A stretch of 64,000 bases of DNA from Marinobacter piscis (GTDB lineage: Bacteria > Pseudomonadota > Gammaproteobacteria > Pseudomonadales > Oleiphilaceae). How positions within the stretch are numbered: position 1 is the first letter of the stretch; each line of letters begins with the position of its first letter. The notes below the pieces were generated by a model. That model did no database searches and had not been told where the DNA came from. It saw only the letters and a program-made list of their open reading frames with translations. The translations under genes and the position numbers were made by a program. The stretch is taken from assembly GCF_007671655.1 (NCBI RefSeq), contig NZ_VCGX01000001.1, positions 1,087,917 to 1,151,916 of the forward strand. The letters are read 5' to 3'. Positions 1 to 6,411 of the stretch are shown piece after piece.

Positions 1-470
1 ATCGCATGCTGCAAGGCCGGTTGTTCTCCTACGGTGACGCCCAGCGCTATCGCCTGGGTGTGAACCACGCCCAGATTCCAGTTAACAAGCCCCGCTGCCC
101 GGTGCACAGTTATCACCGGGATGGTGCCATGCGCGTTGATGGAAACCAGGGCAGTCGCCTGCACTACGAGCCAAACAGCTACGGTGAGTGGCAGGAACAG
201 CCGGATTTCTCTGAGCCACCGCTTGCTCTGGAAGGCGCCGCAGATCGCTTTGACTTCTGGGAAACCGAACCGGACTACTTCACACAGCCAGGTAATCTGT
301 TCCGGTTGCTGAGCGCCGAGGAGCAGCAAGTTCTGTTCGAAAACACTGCGCGCAATATGGAAGGTGTGCCAGATGACATCAAACTGAGACACATCGGACA
401 TTGTGCGAAAGCAGACCCTGCTTATGGTGAAGGGGTTGCCAGGGCAATGGGCCTGGAAGTACCCAAATAA
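1..470 (+). CDS. Catalase, C-terminal part (5' end outside window)
   Basis: This is the C-terminal ~156 residues of a haem catalase, which splits hydrogen peroxide to water and oxygen. The reading frame is open from the first base, so the gene begins before the window. The sequence begins with the proximal haem-ligand region [14 protein letters not shown], whose Tyr binds haem iron, followed by the conserved [10 protein letters not shown]. No C-terminal flavodoxin-like domain follows, which fits the small-subunit catalases (about 480-500 residues). A strong terminator lies 28 bp after the stop. The gene symbol (katA, katB or other) cannot be settled from this part. Confidence 0.93.
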   Translation, partial: RMLQGRLFSYGDAQRYRLGVNHAQIPVNKPRCPVHSYHRDGAMRVDGNQGSRLHYEPNSYGEWQEQPDFSEPPLALEGAADRFDFWETEPDYFTQPGNLFRLLSAEEQQVLFENTARNMEGVPDDIKLRHIGHCAKADPAYGEGVARAMGLEVPK

Positions 471-497
471 GCTGCAAGCTTATAAGTGAAGTGCCAG

Positions 498-530
498 ACA
501 CAAGCCCCGGTCATCGGGGCTTGTGTGTTT
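498..530 (+). terminator. Rho-independent terminator of the catalase gene
   Basis: A perfect 12-bp stem (498-509 with 515-526, loop GTCAT) is followed by GTTTT. It lies just after the catalase stop codon. Confidence 0.85.
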
Positions 531-532
531 TA

Positions 533-739
533 GCGGCAACCGACTTGCAGTTATCAAGATGATTGCTGTAATGGTTTGCTGACGCTTAGAAATAACTGAA
601 AGAACTGATGTCCTGCTCGCAAGGCCAAATCAAACCTCTTTGTAGTAATTATCAACACTGTATTGATAGTCACTCAATAGTTGACTGCTTATTCTTACGA
701 TTGGGCGATAGTAAAGTGAACCCATCATCTGAAGCGAGG
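533..739. other. Intergenic stretch between catalase and the IS66 element
   Basis: No gene is seen here. The stretch is more AT-rich than its neighbours and contains the spaced repeats TTGATAG (663-669) and TCAATAG (674-680). Since the IS66 element inserted at 740-747, this stretch was originally directly upstream of wrbA and probably held its promoter. No confident -35/-10 pair could be assigned. Confidence 0.45.
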
Positions 740-747
740 CTTCAGGG
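740..747. repeat. Target-site duplication, left copy
   Basis: The 8-bp sequence CTTCAGGG directly abuts the left terminal repeat of the IS66 element and is repeated exactly at 3665-3672. Eight base pairs is the duplication length typical of the IS66 family. Confidence 0.93.
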
Positions 748-776
748 GTAACCGTCCGGCGACCCCATCTTGAGCC
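748..776 (+). repeat. IS66 left terminal inverted repeat (IRL)
   Basis: The repeat begins GTAACCGTCCGGCGACC. It matches the reverse complement of 3640-3664 at 23 of 25 bases, and the match continues with one further mismatch to about 29 bp. The GTAA start is typical of IS66-family ends. Confidence 0.92.
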
Positions 777-793
777 TGATGCTGAAGCCTTCA

Positions 794-829
794 AGATAGT
801 GTCCACTTATTCTTTAGTGGACACTATCT
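794..829 (+). promoter_or_regulatory. Perfect hairpin directly before the tnpA start codon
   Basis: A 14-bp perfect inverted repeat (794-807 with 816-829, 8-nt loop) ends one base before the tnpA ATG at 830. There is no room for a free Shine-Dalgarno sequence between stem and start. In other insertion sequences such hairpins hide the start in transcripts that read in from outside, which limits transposase production; that role here is an inference. Confidence 0.7.
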
Positions 830-1195
830 ATGAACAACGTAAGCGTAACCCGCCCTTATCGAAAACGTCGCCGACATGCTCCAGAATTTAAAGCCCGGCT
901 GGTGGCCGAGTGCCAAAATCCTGGTGCGTCTGTTTCCCGTATTGCCCTGGATAATGACCTCAACGCCAACCAACTTCGGCGTTGGATCAGAGAGTCGAAG
1001 CAAGTAGAGGGAAGCCAACCCCCAGCCTTTGTACCGTTTCGTTTGCCGGCTGCGGACGGGCATACGACGAAGCCGGTTGATAAAGGTCACACCATCCGAA
1101 TCGAGATTCCACGAGCCGGCGGTCCGGTTGTGGTGGAATGGCCCGCCGATCAAGGTCAGCAATGCGCGGCGTTTTTGCGCGAACTGTTGCCATGA
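830..1195 (+). CDS. tnpA: IS66 accessory protein TnpA (helix-turn-helix)
   Basis: This 121-residue protein is the first gene of the IS66 module. Its N-terminal half has the basic, IS3-OrfA-like helix-turn-helix sequence (RRRHAPEFKARLVAEC, then DLNANQLRRW) expected to bind DNA. The C-terminal half ends in EWPADQGQQCAAFLRELLP, typical of IS66 TnpA. It is intact and overlaps tnpB by 4 bp (ATGA), suggesting translational coupling. The start follows the hairpin at 794-829. Its exact role in transposition is not established beyond being part of the complete IS66 set. Confidence 0.9.
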   Translation: MNNVSVTRPYRKRRRHAPEFKARLVAECQNPGASVSRIALDNDLNANQLRRWIRESKQVEGSQPPAFVPFRLPAADGHTTKPVDKGHTIRIEIPRAGGPVVVEWPADQGQQCAAFLRELLP

Positions 1196-1527
1196 TCTAC
1201 ATTGACGAGATCTGGCTGGCCACCGAGCCCTTGGATATGCGGGCTGGGCCAGACACGGCGTTGGCACGTGTCGTTCAGGTGTTTGGCTCAGCCCGACCTC
1301 ATTGTGCGTACCTGTTCGCCAACAAACGGGGTAACCGAATGAAAGTGTTGATCCACGATGGTCTTGGTATAAGGCTCTGTGCCCGTCGATTGAACCGGGG
1401 CAAGTTCCACTGGGGCGAAACCTGGCGTGGCAAGCAACTGCTGTTAACGGACGAACAGTTGGCCGCTCTGGTTCAAGGGCTGCCGTGGCAACGTCTTGGT
1501 GCCGCCGGTGTGATCTCGGTTCTGTAA
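1192..1527 (+). CDS. tnpB: IS66 accessory protein TnpB (Orf2 family)
   Basis: This 111-residue protein belongs to the IS66 Orf2/TnpB family, seen from LDMRAG near the N-terminus, the central CAYLFANKRGNRMKVLIHDG and the tryptophan-rich FHWGETW stretch. The usual length is about 115 residues, so it appears complete. The ATG at 1192 is chosen over the upstream start at 1138 because it overlaps the tnpA stop by 4 bp and gives the family N-terminus. Its biochemical function is unknown; it is needed for transposition in some IS66 members. It is unrelated to the RNA-guided TnpB nuclease of IS200/IS605. Confidence 0.9.
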   Translation: MIYIDEIWLATEPLDMRAGPDTALARVVQVFGSARPHCAYLFANKRGNRMKVLIHDGLGIRLCARRLNRGKFHWGETWRGKQLLLTDEQLAALVQGLPWQRLGAAGVISVL

Positions 1528-1602
1528 CCACAAGCCGGTTACCCAGACCATCATCAGAATGGCGCATCGTCACGGTAGCCGTGGCTTGGCATACTGCTCG
1601 GT

Positions 1603-2770
1603 ATGTCACAACGTCCCGATCTTAACCAACTCTCTGCCAATCAACTCCGTGCCCTGGCAACGGAGTTGATGGCGTCCTTGGAAGCCAAGGAACAGGCGCT
1701 GAACCTGAAAGATCGAACGCTGGTGTACCGTGACGCGGTCATCGAAAAACTGACCCACGAGTTGGCGATTCTAAAGCGCCATAAGTTCGCAAAGCGCAGC
1801 GAACAACTGGATGCGTTTCAGCGCAACCTGCTGGATGAGCTGATCGACAGCGATCTTGCCGCCATTGAAGCGGAACTGGCACAGCTCACCGTTAATGAAA
1901 CACCAGCCAAGCCTAAACAGCAGCCCAAACGCACGTCGCTGCCGCCCGAACTGCCCCGCATTCTGATCCACCATGAACCTGAAAACACCCAGTGCCGCTG
2001 TGGCTGCCAACTCAAGCGCATAGGCGAAGACGTCAGTGAAAAGCTGGATTACGTGCCGGGCGAGGGTACTGGTGGCCAAGTACTCGGATCATCTGCCGCT
2101 ATACCGTCAAGAACGCATCTTCGGTCGTGCTGGCCTCGCCATCCCGCGCTCCACTCTGGCGGAGTGGGTAGGCGCTTGGGGTGTGCAGCTGCAACCGCTG
2201 GTGAATGCTCTTAGAGACTCACTACTGGAACACGGCGTTCTGCACGAAGCCAACAAGAGCGAACTGGCCGCCAAAGCCTTGGAATACATCGGTGGGCTCT
2301 ACGAGATCGAGCGGGAATCCAAAGACCTGCCACCGGATAAGCGGCAGGAAATCAGGCAAACCAAAGCCAAACCGCTTGCCGATGCGCTGCATCAGTGGAT
2401 GCTGGTGCATCGACAGAAAGTTCCGGATGGCTCCGGCACGGCCAAAGCCCTGGATTACAGCCTCAAACGGTGGGAAGCGCTGACGCGCTACCTGGACGAT
2501 GGTGCTGTGCCCATCGACAACAACTGGGTGGAAAACCAGATCCGGCCCTGGGCATTGGGCCGCAGCAATTGGCTGTTCGCGGGTTCACTGCGCAGTGGTC
2601 AACGTGCGGCTGCGGTCATGACACTGATCCAGTCCGCAAAGCTGAACGGGCATGATCCGTATGCCTACCTAAAGGATGTTCTGACCCGGCTGCCGACGCA
2701 GAAAAACAACGCCATCGATGAGCTATTACCCCACAATTGGGAGTTGGCCGTTATCGACAAAGAGCGATGA
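1603..2770 (+). pseudogene. tnpC: IS66 transposase TnpC, frameshifted with two internal deletions
   Basis: A complete IS66 TnpC is about 510 residues; only about 389 codons remain. The N-terminal part (1603 to about 2062) has the coiled coil and CRCGCQL zinc-ribbon start and ends at LDYVPG. It then jumps, with a change of frame, to VLVAKYSDHLPLYRQ near 2063. A second, in-frame jump joins GVLH to EANKSELA near 2243. The lost segments held the second half of the zinc ribbon and the first two Asp residues of the DDE triad; the Glu region NNWVENQIRP (near 2520) remains. The product cannot be an active transposase. The junctions were placed by recalled family alignment. Confidence 0.88.
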
Positions 2771-2794
2771 CCGTCTTCTATGTTTTATAAGGCA

Positions 2795-3352
2795 CTATAG
2801 ATGGCCTGATAATATCCATACCCCTACCGCGATTAGCGTAAGCCCACCAAATATTTCCGCTCGGTGTCCCAACACAGAGCCCACAACTCGACCAAGCATG
2901 ACTCCCAGTGTCACCATGACAGTCGTGGTCAAACCAATGAGTGCCGCCGCTAGCCAGATATTTACATCGATAAATGCTAATCCAACGCCGACTGCCATAG
3001 CATCAATACTCGTGCCGATTGCAGTCAGAGCAGTCTTGAAGAATGGCTGCCTAGAGGGCTTTTCTGTTTCTTCTTCACTCGGCTTCAGGCCTTCATGGAT
3101 CATGTGCAAACCGAGAACCACCAGCAGGGCAAATGCTATCCAGTGATCCCAGGCCTCTACGTAGGCCGAAGCCGACCGGCCAATTAGCCAGCCAATCAGT
3201 GGGGTGACTGCCTCAATCGACCCGAAAATGAGTCCTATTCTTAAAGCTTCTAGAAGGTGGGGCCTATTGAGGGTTGCCCCCTTGCCTATAGCTGCGGCAA
3301 AAGCGTCTGTGGACATGGCAAGGGCAAGAAAAAGAAGGGCAATTGGGTTCAT
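2795..3352 (-). CDS. mntP: Manganese efflux pump MntP, carried by the IS66 element
   Basis: This 185-residue inner-membrane protein exports Mn(II). It has six hydrophobic segments in two three-helix repeats, each with the family's Asp motif: [13 protein letters not shown] near the N-terminus and [12 protein letters not shown] in the middle. Length matches E. coli MntP (188). The start at 3352 (MNPIALL) was chosen to match the family; a longer frame reaches 3385. It is convergent with tnpC, 24 bp apart, and lies inside the terminal repeats. Upstream are a manganese riboswitch and a promoter, so expression should rise when Mn(II) is high. The gene appears intact although the transposase is not. 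Confidence 0.93.
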   Translation of the reverse strand: MNPIALLFLALAMSTDAFAAAIGKGATLNRPHLLEALRIGLIFGSIEAVTPLIGWLIGRSASAYVEAWDHWIAFALLVVLGLHMIHEGLKPSEEETEKPSRQPFFKTALTAIGTSIDAMAVGVGLAFIDVNIWLAAALIGLTTTVMVTLGVMLGRVVGSVLGHRAEIFGGLTLIAVGVWILSGHL

Positions 3353-3419
3353 TAGATTGTTCCCGGTCGGGCATATTGAGTCCACGATATAACCACACGT
3401 CCGACCTCAGGCATGGATA

Positions 3420-3528
3420 TATCGATGGTCTCGCCAACCGAGAGGTGTTCGTACCATGGCATGTGGCCAAGTGTGTTGATACGAACTCTTCTGTCTACCA
3501 GAAGCAGGCTACTCCCCAACGAAGCGCT
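3420..3528 (-). promoter_or_regulatory. yybP-ykoY manganese riboswitch upstream of mntP
   Basis: Read on the minus strand, the leader contains TTGGGGAGTAGCC (around 3507-3519), then a short hairpin, GTATCAACA and CATGGTACGAAC, and ends with GGCGAGACC (3427-3435). The conserved GGGGAGUAG and the paired GUAUCAAC/GGUACG segments match the yybP-ykoY class that binds Mn(II), known upstream of mntP in E. coli. The exact ends are approximate. It lies between the promoter (3529-3557) and mntP. Confidence 0.85.
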
Positions 3529-3557
3529 ACTATAGCAACCGCTCTCAGAGATCACAA
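3529..3557 (-). promoter_or_regulatory. Promoter for the mntP riboswitch transcript
   Basis: On the minus strand, TTGTGA (3557-3552) is followed after 17 bp by TATAGT (3534-3529). The start of transcription would fall just before the riboswitch. Because the promoter lies inside the element, mntP carries its own expression signals. Confidence 0.7.
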
Positions 3558-3635
3558 ATAGAGGCTCGACTTTACCCTTAGCGCTCCCAGTTAATTGATA
3601 AATAAGAAACGAGTATCCTGAAGATAGCAACGGCG

Positions 3636-3664
3636 GGTTCAAGATGGGATCGCCGGACGCTTAC
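3636..3664 (-). repeat. IS66 right terminal inverted repeat (IRR)
   Basis: On the minus strand it begins GTAAGCGTCCGGCGATC and pairs with the left repeat at 748-776, differing at two of the outer 25 bases. Confidence 0.92.
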
Positions 3665-3672
3665 CTTCAGGG
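3665..3672. repeat. Target-site duplication, right copy
   Basis: CTTCAGGG directly follows the right terminal repeat and is identical to 740-747, marking the insertion site. Confidence 0.93.
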
Positions 3673-3700
3673 GGCAATCAACGAGCAAAAGGATATCTAA

Positions 3701-4300
3701 ATGACGAAAGTTCTGGTTCTTTATTATTCCATGTACGGCCATATTGAAACCATGGCAAACGAAGTTGCCGAAGGCGCGCGCTCAGTGGACGGGGTTGAGG
3801 TAACCGTTAAGCGCATCCCTGAAACCATGGATGCAGCCGCTTTCGAAGGTGCCGGCGGAAAGGTTGATCAGGCTGCGCCGGTAGCCACGCCAGCGGAGCT
3901 GGCAGACTACGATGCCATCATCGTGGGCACACCCACCCGTTTTGGCAATATGTCCGGACAGGTGCGCACCTTCTTTGATCAGACTGGCGGCCTCTGGGCC
4001 AAAGGTGCTCTGGCGGGTAAAGTGGCCAGTGTGTTTACGTCAACAGGTACCGGTGGCGGCCAGGAAATGACCATCACCTCTACCTGGACCACACTCGCCC
4101 ATCATGGCATGGTCATCGTTCCGGTTGGTTACACCACGCCCGCCCTGTTTGATATCTCACAGGTAGGCGGCGGCACGCCATATGGCGCATCCACCATTGC
4201 CGCTGGCGATGGTTCGCGCCAGCCAGATGAGCGGGAGCTGGGCATTGCCCGCCACCAGGGCGAGCATGTTGCAAAAATAGCGGCCAAACTGAACGGCTGA
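3701..4300 (+). CDS. wrbA: NAD(P)H:quinone oxidoreductase WrbA
   Basis: This 199-residue flavodoxin-fold protein binds FMN and reduces quinones by two electrons, which limits oxidative stress. Seen are the N-terminal FMN phosphate loop YYSMYGH, the [20 protein letters not shown] motif and the STGTGGGQE loop, all typical of WrbA, at the usual length. An AAGGA ribosome site precedes the ATG. The right end of the IS66 element is only 36 bp upstream of the start, so the native promoter is probably displaced about 2.9 kb away; expression may now depend on the element. A terminator follows at 4353. Confidence 0.95.
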   Translation: MTKVLVLYYSMYGHIETMANEVAEGARSVDGVEVTVKRIPETMDAAAFEGAGGKVDQAAPVATPAELADYDAIIVGTPTRFGNMSGQVRTFFDQTGGLWAKGALAGKVASVFTSTGTGGGQEMTITSTWTTLAHHGMVIVPVGYTTPALFDISQVGGGTPYGASTIAAGDGSRQPDERELGIARHQGEHVAKIAAKLNG

Positions 4301-4352
4301 TCCTCTCCCTGCACACGCCTACCATGGGCACATTTCGAACACAGGAAATAAA

Positions 4353-4380
4353 AAGGCCTTACGTTATCACGTAAGGCCTT
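4353..4380. terminator. Terminator between wrbA and tRNA-Arg
   Basis: A perfect 12-bp stem (4353-4364 with 4369-4380, loop TATC). On the minus strand it is followed by TTTTATTT, so it should best terminate the tRNA transcript; it may also serve wrbA. Confidence 0.8.
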
Positions 4381-4386
4381 GTAATT

Positions 4387-4463
4387 TGGCGCGCCCGACA
4401 GGATTCGAACCTGTGACCACCGCCTTCGGAGGGCGGTACTCTATCCAGCTGAGCTACGGGCGC
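4387..4463 (-). tRNA. tRNA-Arg, anticodon CCG
   Basis: The reverse strand folds into a 77-nt cloverleaf. The acceptor arms GCGCCCG and CGGGCGC pair fully. The anticodon stem CCGCC/GGCGG encloses the loop CUCCGAA, giving anticodon CCG (codon CGG). The T arm contains GGTTCGAATCC, and CCA is encoded at the 3' end (4387-4389). Confidence 0.97.
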
Positions 4464-4563
4464 GTACGAAGTTAACGGCTGTGCGTCAATTTCGAGTGCG
4501 CAATCTTACGTGTGCAGAGGACTTCTGTCCAGCCCCGTCTGACTTGCAGGGGTAGTCGTTTTG

Positions 4564-5103
4564 TTACGGCAAGAGCGTAACCGGAGTAATCGTTGCCAGT
4601 GCATTTTCATTACTGAAGGACACTTCGCCGTCCTGAATGGTTACCTGGTAGTTCATGTTGCGCTCTGCCAACCTGGCCAGGGCCTCCGTCGCATCCGCAG
4701 GCAGGTCGATAACCGTAAGGTTGCTCAGGCGGTTCAGCTTGCTCCGGTTCTTTTCCAGCCACAAGGGGACAGCGCGGCCACCGTAGGTATACAGCGTAAC
4801 CTGGCGCGCCCGGTTGCAGGCTTTGCGCAGGCGGCTTTCGTCGGGTTGCCCCAGCTCAATCCAGTGGTTAATATCACCGCTCAGACTCTTTTGCCAGAGT
4901 TCCGGCTCATCCTGAGTGCTCAGACCTTTGGTAAACTCCAGTGCATCGCCGGCATTCAGGGCAAACGCAAGAAGGCGTATCATCATGCGCTCGTCGCTTT
5001 CTGACGGATGCTGGGCCAGGGTGAGCTGGTGGTCCGCATAGTAATGCCTGTCCATGTCAGCAATATTGAGTGTGGCTTTAAAGATGGTTGCTTTCAGCGC
5101 CAT
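4564..5103 (-). CDS. yaeQ: YaeQ family protein
   Basis: This 179-residue protein matches the YaeQ family over its full length: start MALKATIFKATLNIADMDRH, the SESDERMMIRLLAFAL stretch and GQPDESRLRKACNRA. YaeQ has a PD-(D/E)XK-nuclease-like fold, but no reaction is established; an E. coli link to RfaH was reported and later disputed. It is a cytoplasmic protein with no signal or membrane segment. It is transcribed toward the tRNA gene and is divergent from the LrgA/LrgB pair. Confidence 0.92.
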   Translation of the reverse strand: MALKATIFKATLNIADMDRHYYADHQLTLAQHPSESDERMMIRLLAFALNAGDALEFTKGLSTQDEPELWQKSLSGDINHWIELGQPDESRLRKACNRARQVTLYTYGGRAVPLWLEKNRSKLNRLSNLTVIDLPADATEALARLAERNMNYQVTIQDGEVSFSNENALATITPVTLLP

Positions 5104-5164
5104 GGCCGTCCTGCCTTGGAATGGTTTAATCTAGTGCAATTAGTTGGGGGATGAGTATAACAGC

Positions 5165-5530
5165 ATGTCGATGTTGCGCGGTTTTCTGATTCTGGTTCTG
5201 TTTTATTTGCTTGGTGAAGCGGTGCGCCTGATTTTTCTGGTCCCGGTAAGTGGCGGTGTGCTCGGCATGATTCTGATGACCTTTACCCTGATGCTCCGTG
5301 GCGAAATCAGCGACGCTCTGGCTTCGGCCAGCCAGGCTCTGATCTCCGTGCTGGTGTTGCTGATCATGCCAGGTGTTGTGGGCGTATTTTTTATGGCGTC
5401 CCGGTTTTCCGGTCAGTGGCTGGCAGTGGCGGTGGCGCTTTTGGTGGGAACGTTCCTGAGCGTTCTTACAACACTGTTGCTGATGAAAGGCGTGCTGCAT
5501 CTGTCTGAGCGGAGACGTATACGTGAGTGA
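5165..5530 (+). CDS. LrgA/CidA family membrane protein
   Basis: This 121-residue protein has four hydrophobic segments and the family pattern GEAVRLIFLVPVSGGVLGM in the first helices. LrgA/CidA proteins are holin-like partners of LrgB/CidB and have been linked to murein hydrolase control and to three-carbon acid transport in some bacteria. A frame opens at a TTG at 5144, but the ATG at 5165 is preferred, because GGGGGATGAG upstream can serve as ribosome site. It overlaps the following gene by 8 bp, so the two are one operon. Confidence 0.88.
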   Translation: MSMLRGFLILVLFYLLGEAVRLIFLVPVSGGVLGMILMTFTLMLRGEISDALASASQALISVLVLLIMPGVVGVFFMASRFSGQWLAVAVALLVGTFLSVLTTLLLMKGVLHLSERRRIRE

Positions 5531-6245
5531 TTTAGCTGAACGCTTCATTGCATTTCCCGATGCACTGTCCGCCGGACCAATGTTTGCAATAGGGCTTACC
5601 CTGAGCGCTTTTTTTGCCGGTAACTGGTTGTTTGCCCGTATGGGAAAACCCCTGTGGATGCCGCCCGTGCTGCTCTCAGCGGTTATGTTAGCGGCTGTGA
5701 TTGCGCTTTTGTCCGTGAATTATGTGAATTACCAGCAAGGGGCCGTGTGGATCACCGTATTACTCGGGCCGGCCACTGTGGCGCTGGGAATTCCTCTGTA
5801 CCAGCAGATACACCACATCCGGGCTCTGTGGGTTCCGATTGTGGTTACCTTGCCCATAGCAGCCACGCTGGCAGCGGTCTATGCAGTACTCATTGCCTGG
5901 GGTTTGGGCGCAACACCGGAAGTGCTGGCCTCACTGGCACCAAAGTCGGTCACCGCGCCCATCGCCATTGGCATAGCGGAGCAACTGGGCGGCTCTGTAC
6001 CTTTGCTGATGGGCGGGCTGCTGATTACCGGCGTGGTGGCCACCTTGTTTGTTGATCTTCTGGCCAAATGGTTGCCGATCAGTGATGAGCGCATTCTGGG
6101 GTTTGCACTGGGCCTTAACGGTCACGCTATTGGCACTGCCCGTGCGTTTGAAATCAGCCACACAGCCGGTGGGTTTGCATCTCTGGGCATGGGGCTGACG
6201 GGCGTTTTTACGGCACTTATCCTGCCTCTGGTGTTCCGGCTCTGA
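5523..6245 (+). CDS. LrgB/CidB family membrane protein
   Basis: This 240-residue protein is very hydrophobic (about six to eight membrane segments) and matches the LrgB family, including the conserved PKSVTAPIAIGIAEQLGG segment and the C-terminal LGLNGHAIGTARAFE motif. It starts with GTG inside the end of the LrgA-like gene. The pair probably works as one membrane complex. The substrate cannot be read from the sequence. Confidence 0.92.
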   Translation: MSDLAERFIAFPDALSAGPMFAIGLTLSAFFAGNWLFARMGKPLWMPPVLLSAVMLAAVIALLSVNYVNYQQGAVWITVLLGPATVALGIPLYQQIHHIRALWVPIVVTLPIAATLAAVYAVLIAWGLGATPEVLASLAPKSVTAPIAIGIAEQLGGSVPLLMGGLLITGVVATLFVDLLAKWLPISDERILGFALGLNGHAIGTARAFEISHTAGGFASLGMGLTGVFTALILPLVFRL

Positions 6246-6411
6246 GGTGGGGCAGGGCTGCTGTTCAGAGGGATGATTCAAATCACGCATAGCCGCAAGT
6301 TGTAATTTCGATTGCCGTACGTGCTTTCCGAAGCTAATTTCTGTTTGAGGCGAGGGTGCGCCTGAAATCCGGCGTGCCTGAAACACGATAAACAGCGATG
6401 GAAATAACGCA

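Larger units (their letters stand above)
748..3664 (+). mobile_element. IS66-family element carrying mntP, transposase decayed
   Basis: This 2917-bp element is bounded by imperfect terminal inverted repeats (748-776 and 3636-3664; 23 of the outer 25 bases match) and an exact 8-bp duplication CTTCAGGG. It holds the three IS66 genes tnpA, tnpB and tnpC in the usual order. On the opposite strand at its right end it carries a manganese efflux gene mntP with promoter and riboswitch. The passenger is inside the terminal repeats, so it moved in with the element. The tnpC gene has two internal deletions, so the element cannot now transpose by itself. It inserted between the catalase and wrbA genes. 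Confidence 0.93.

Noticed and set aside
662..720. Spaced ATAG repeats as an OxyR-type site before the former wrbA position
   Set aside because: The spacing and flanking bases match the OxyR consensus too poorly to call, though the nearness to catalase is suggestive.
824..1609. 261-codon open frame on the minus strand across tnpA and tnpB
   Set aside because: It is antisense to two well-recognised IS66 genes and has no family similarity I can see.
3352..3642. 96-codon minus-strand frame upstream of mntP
   Set aside because: It covers the promoter and riboswitch; the sequence is explained by the RNA leader.
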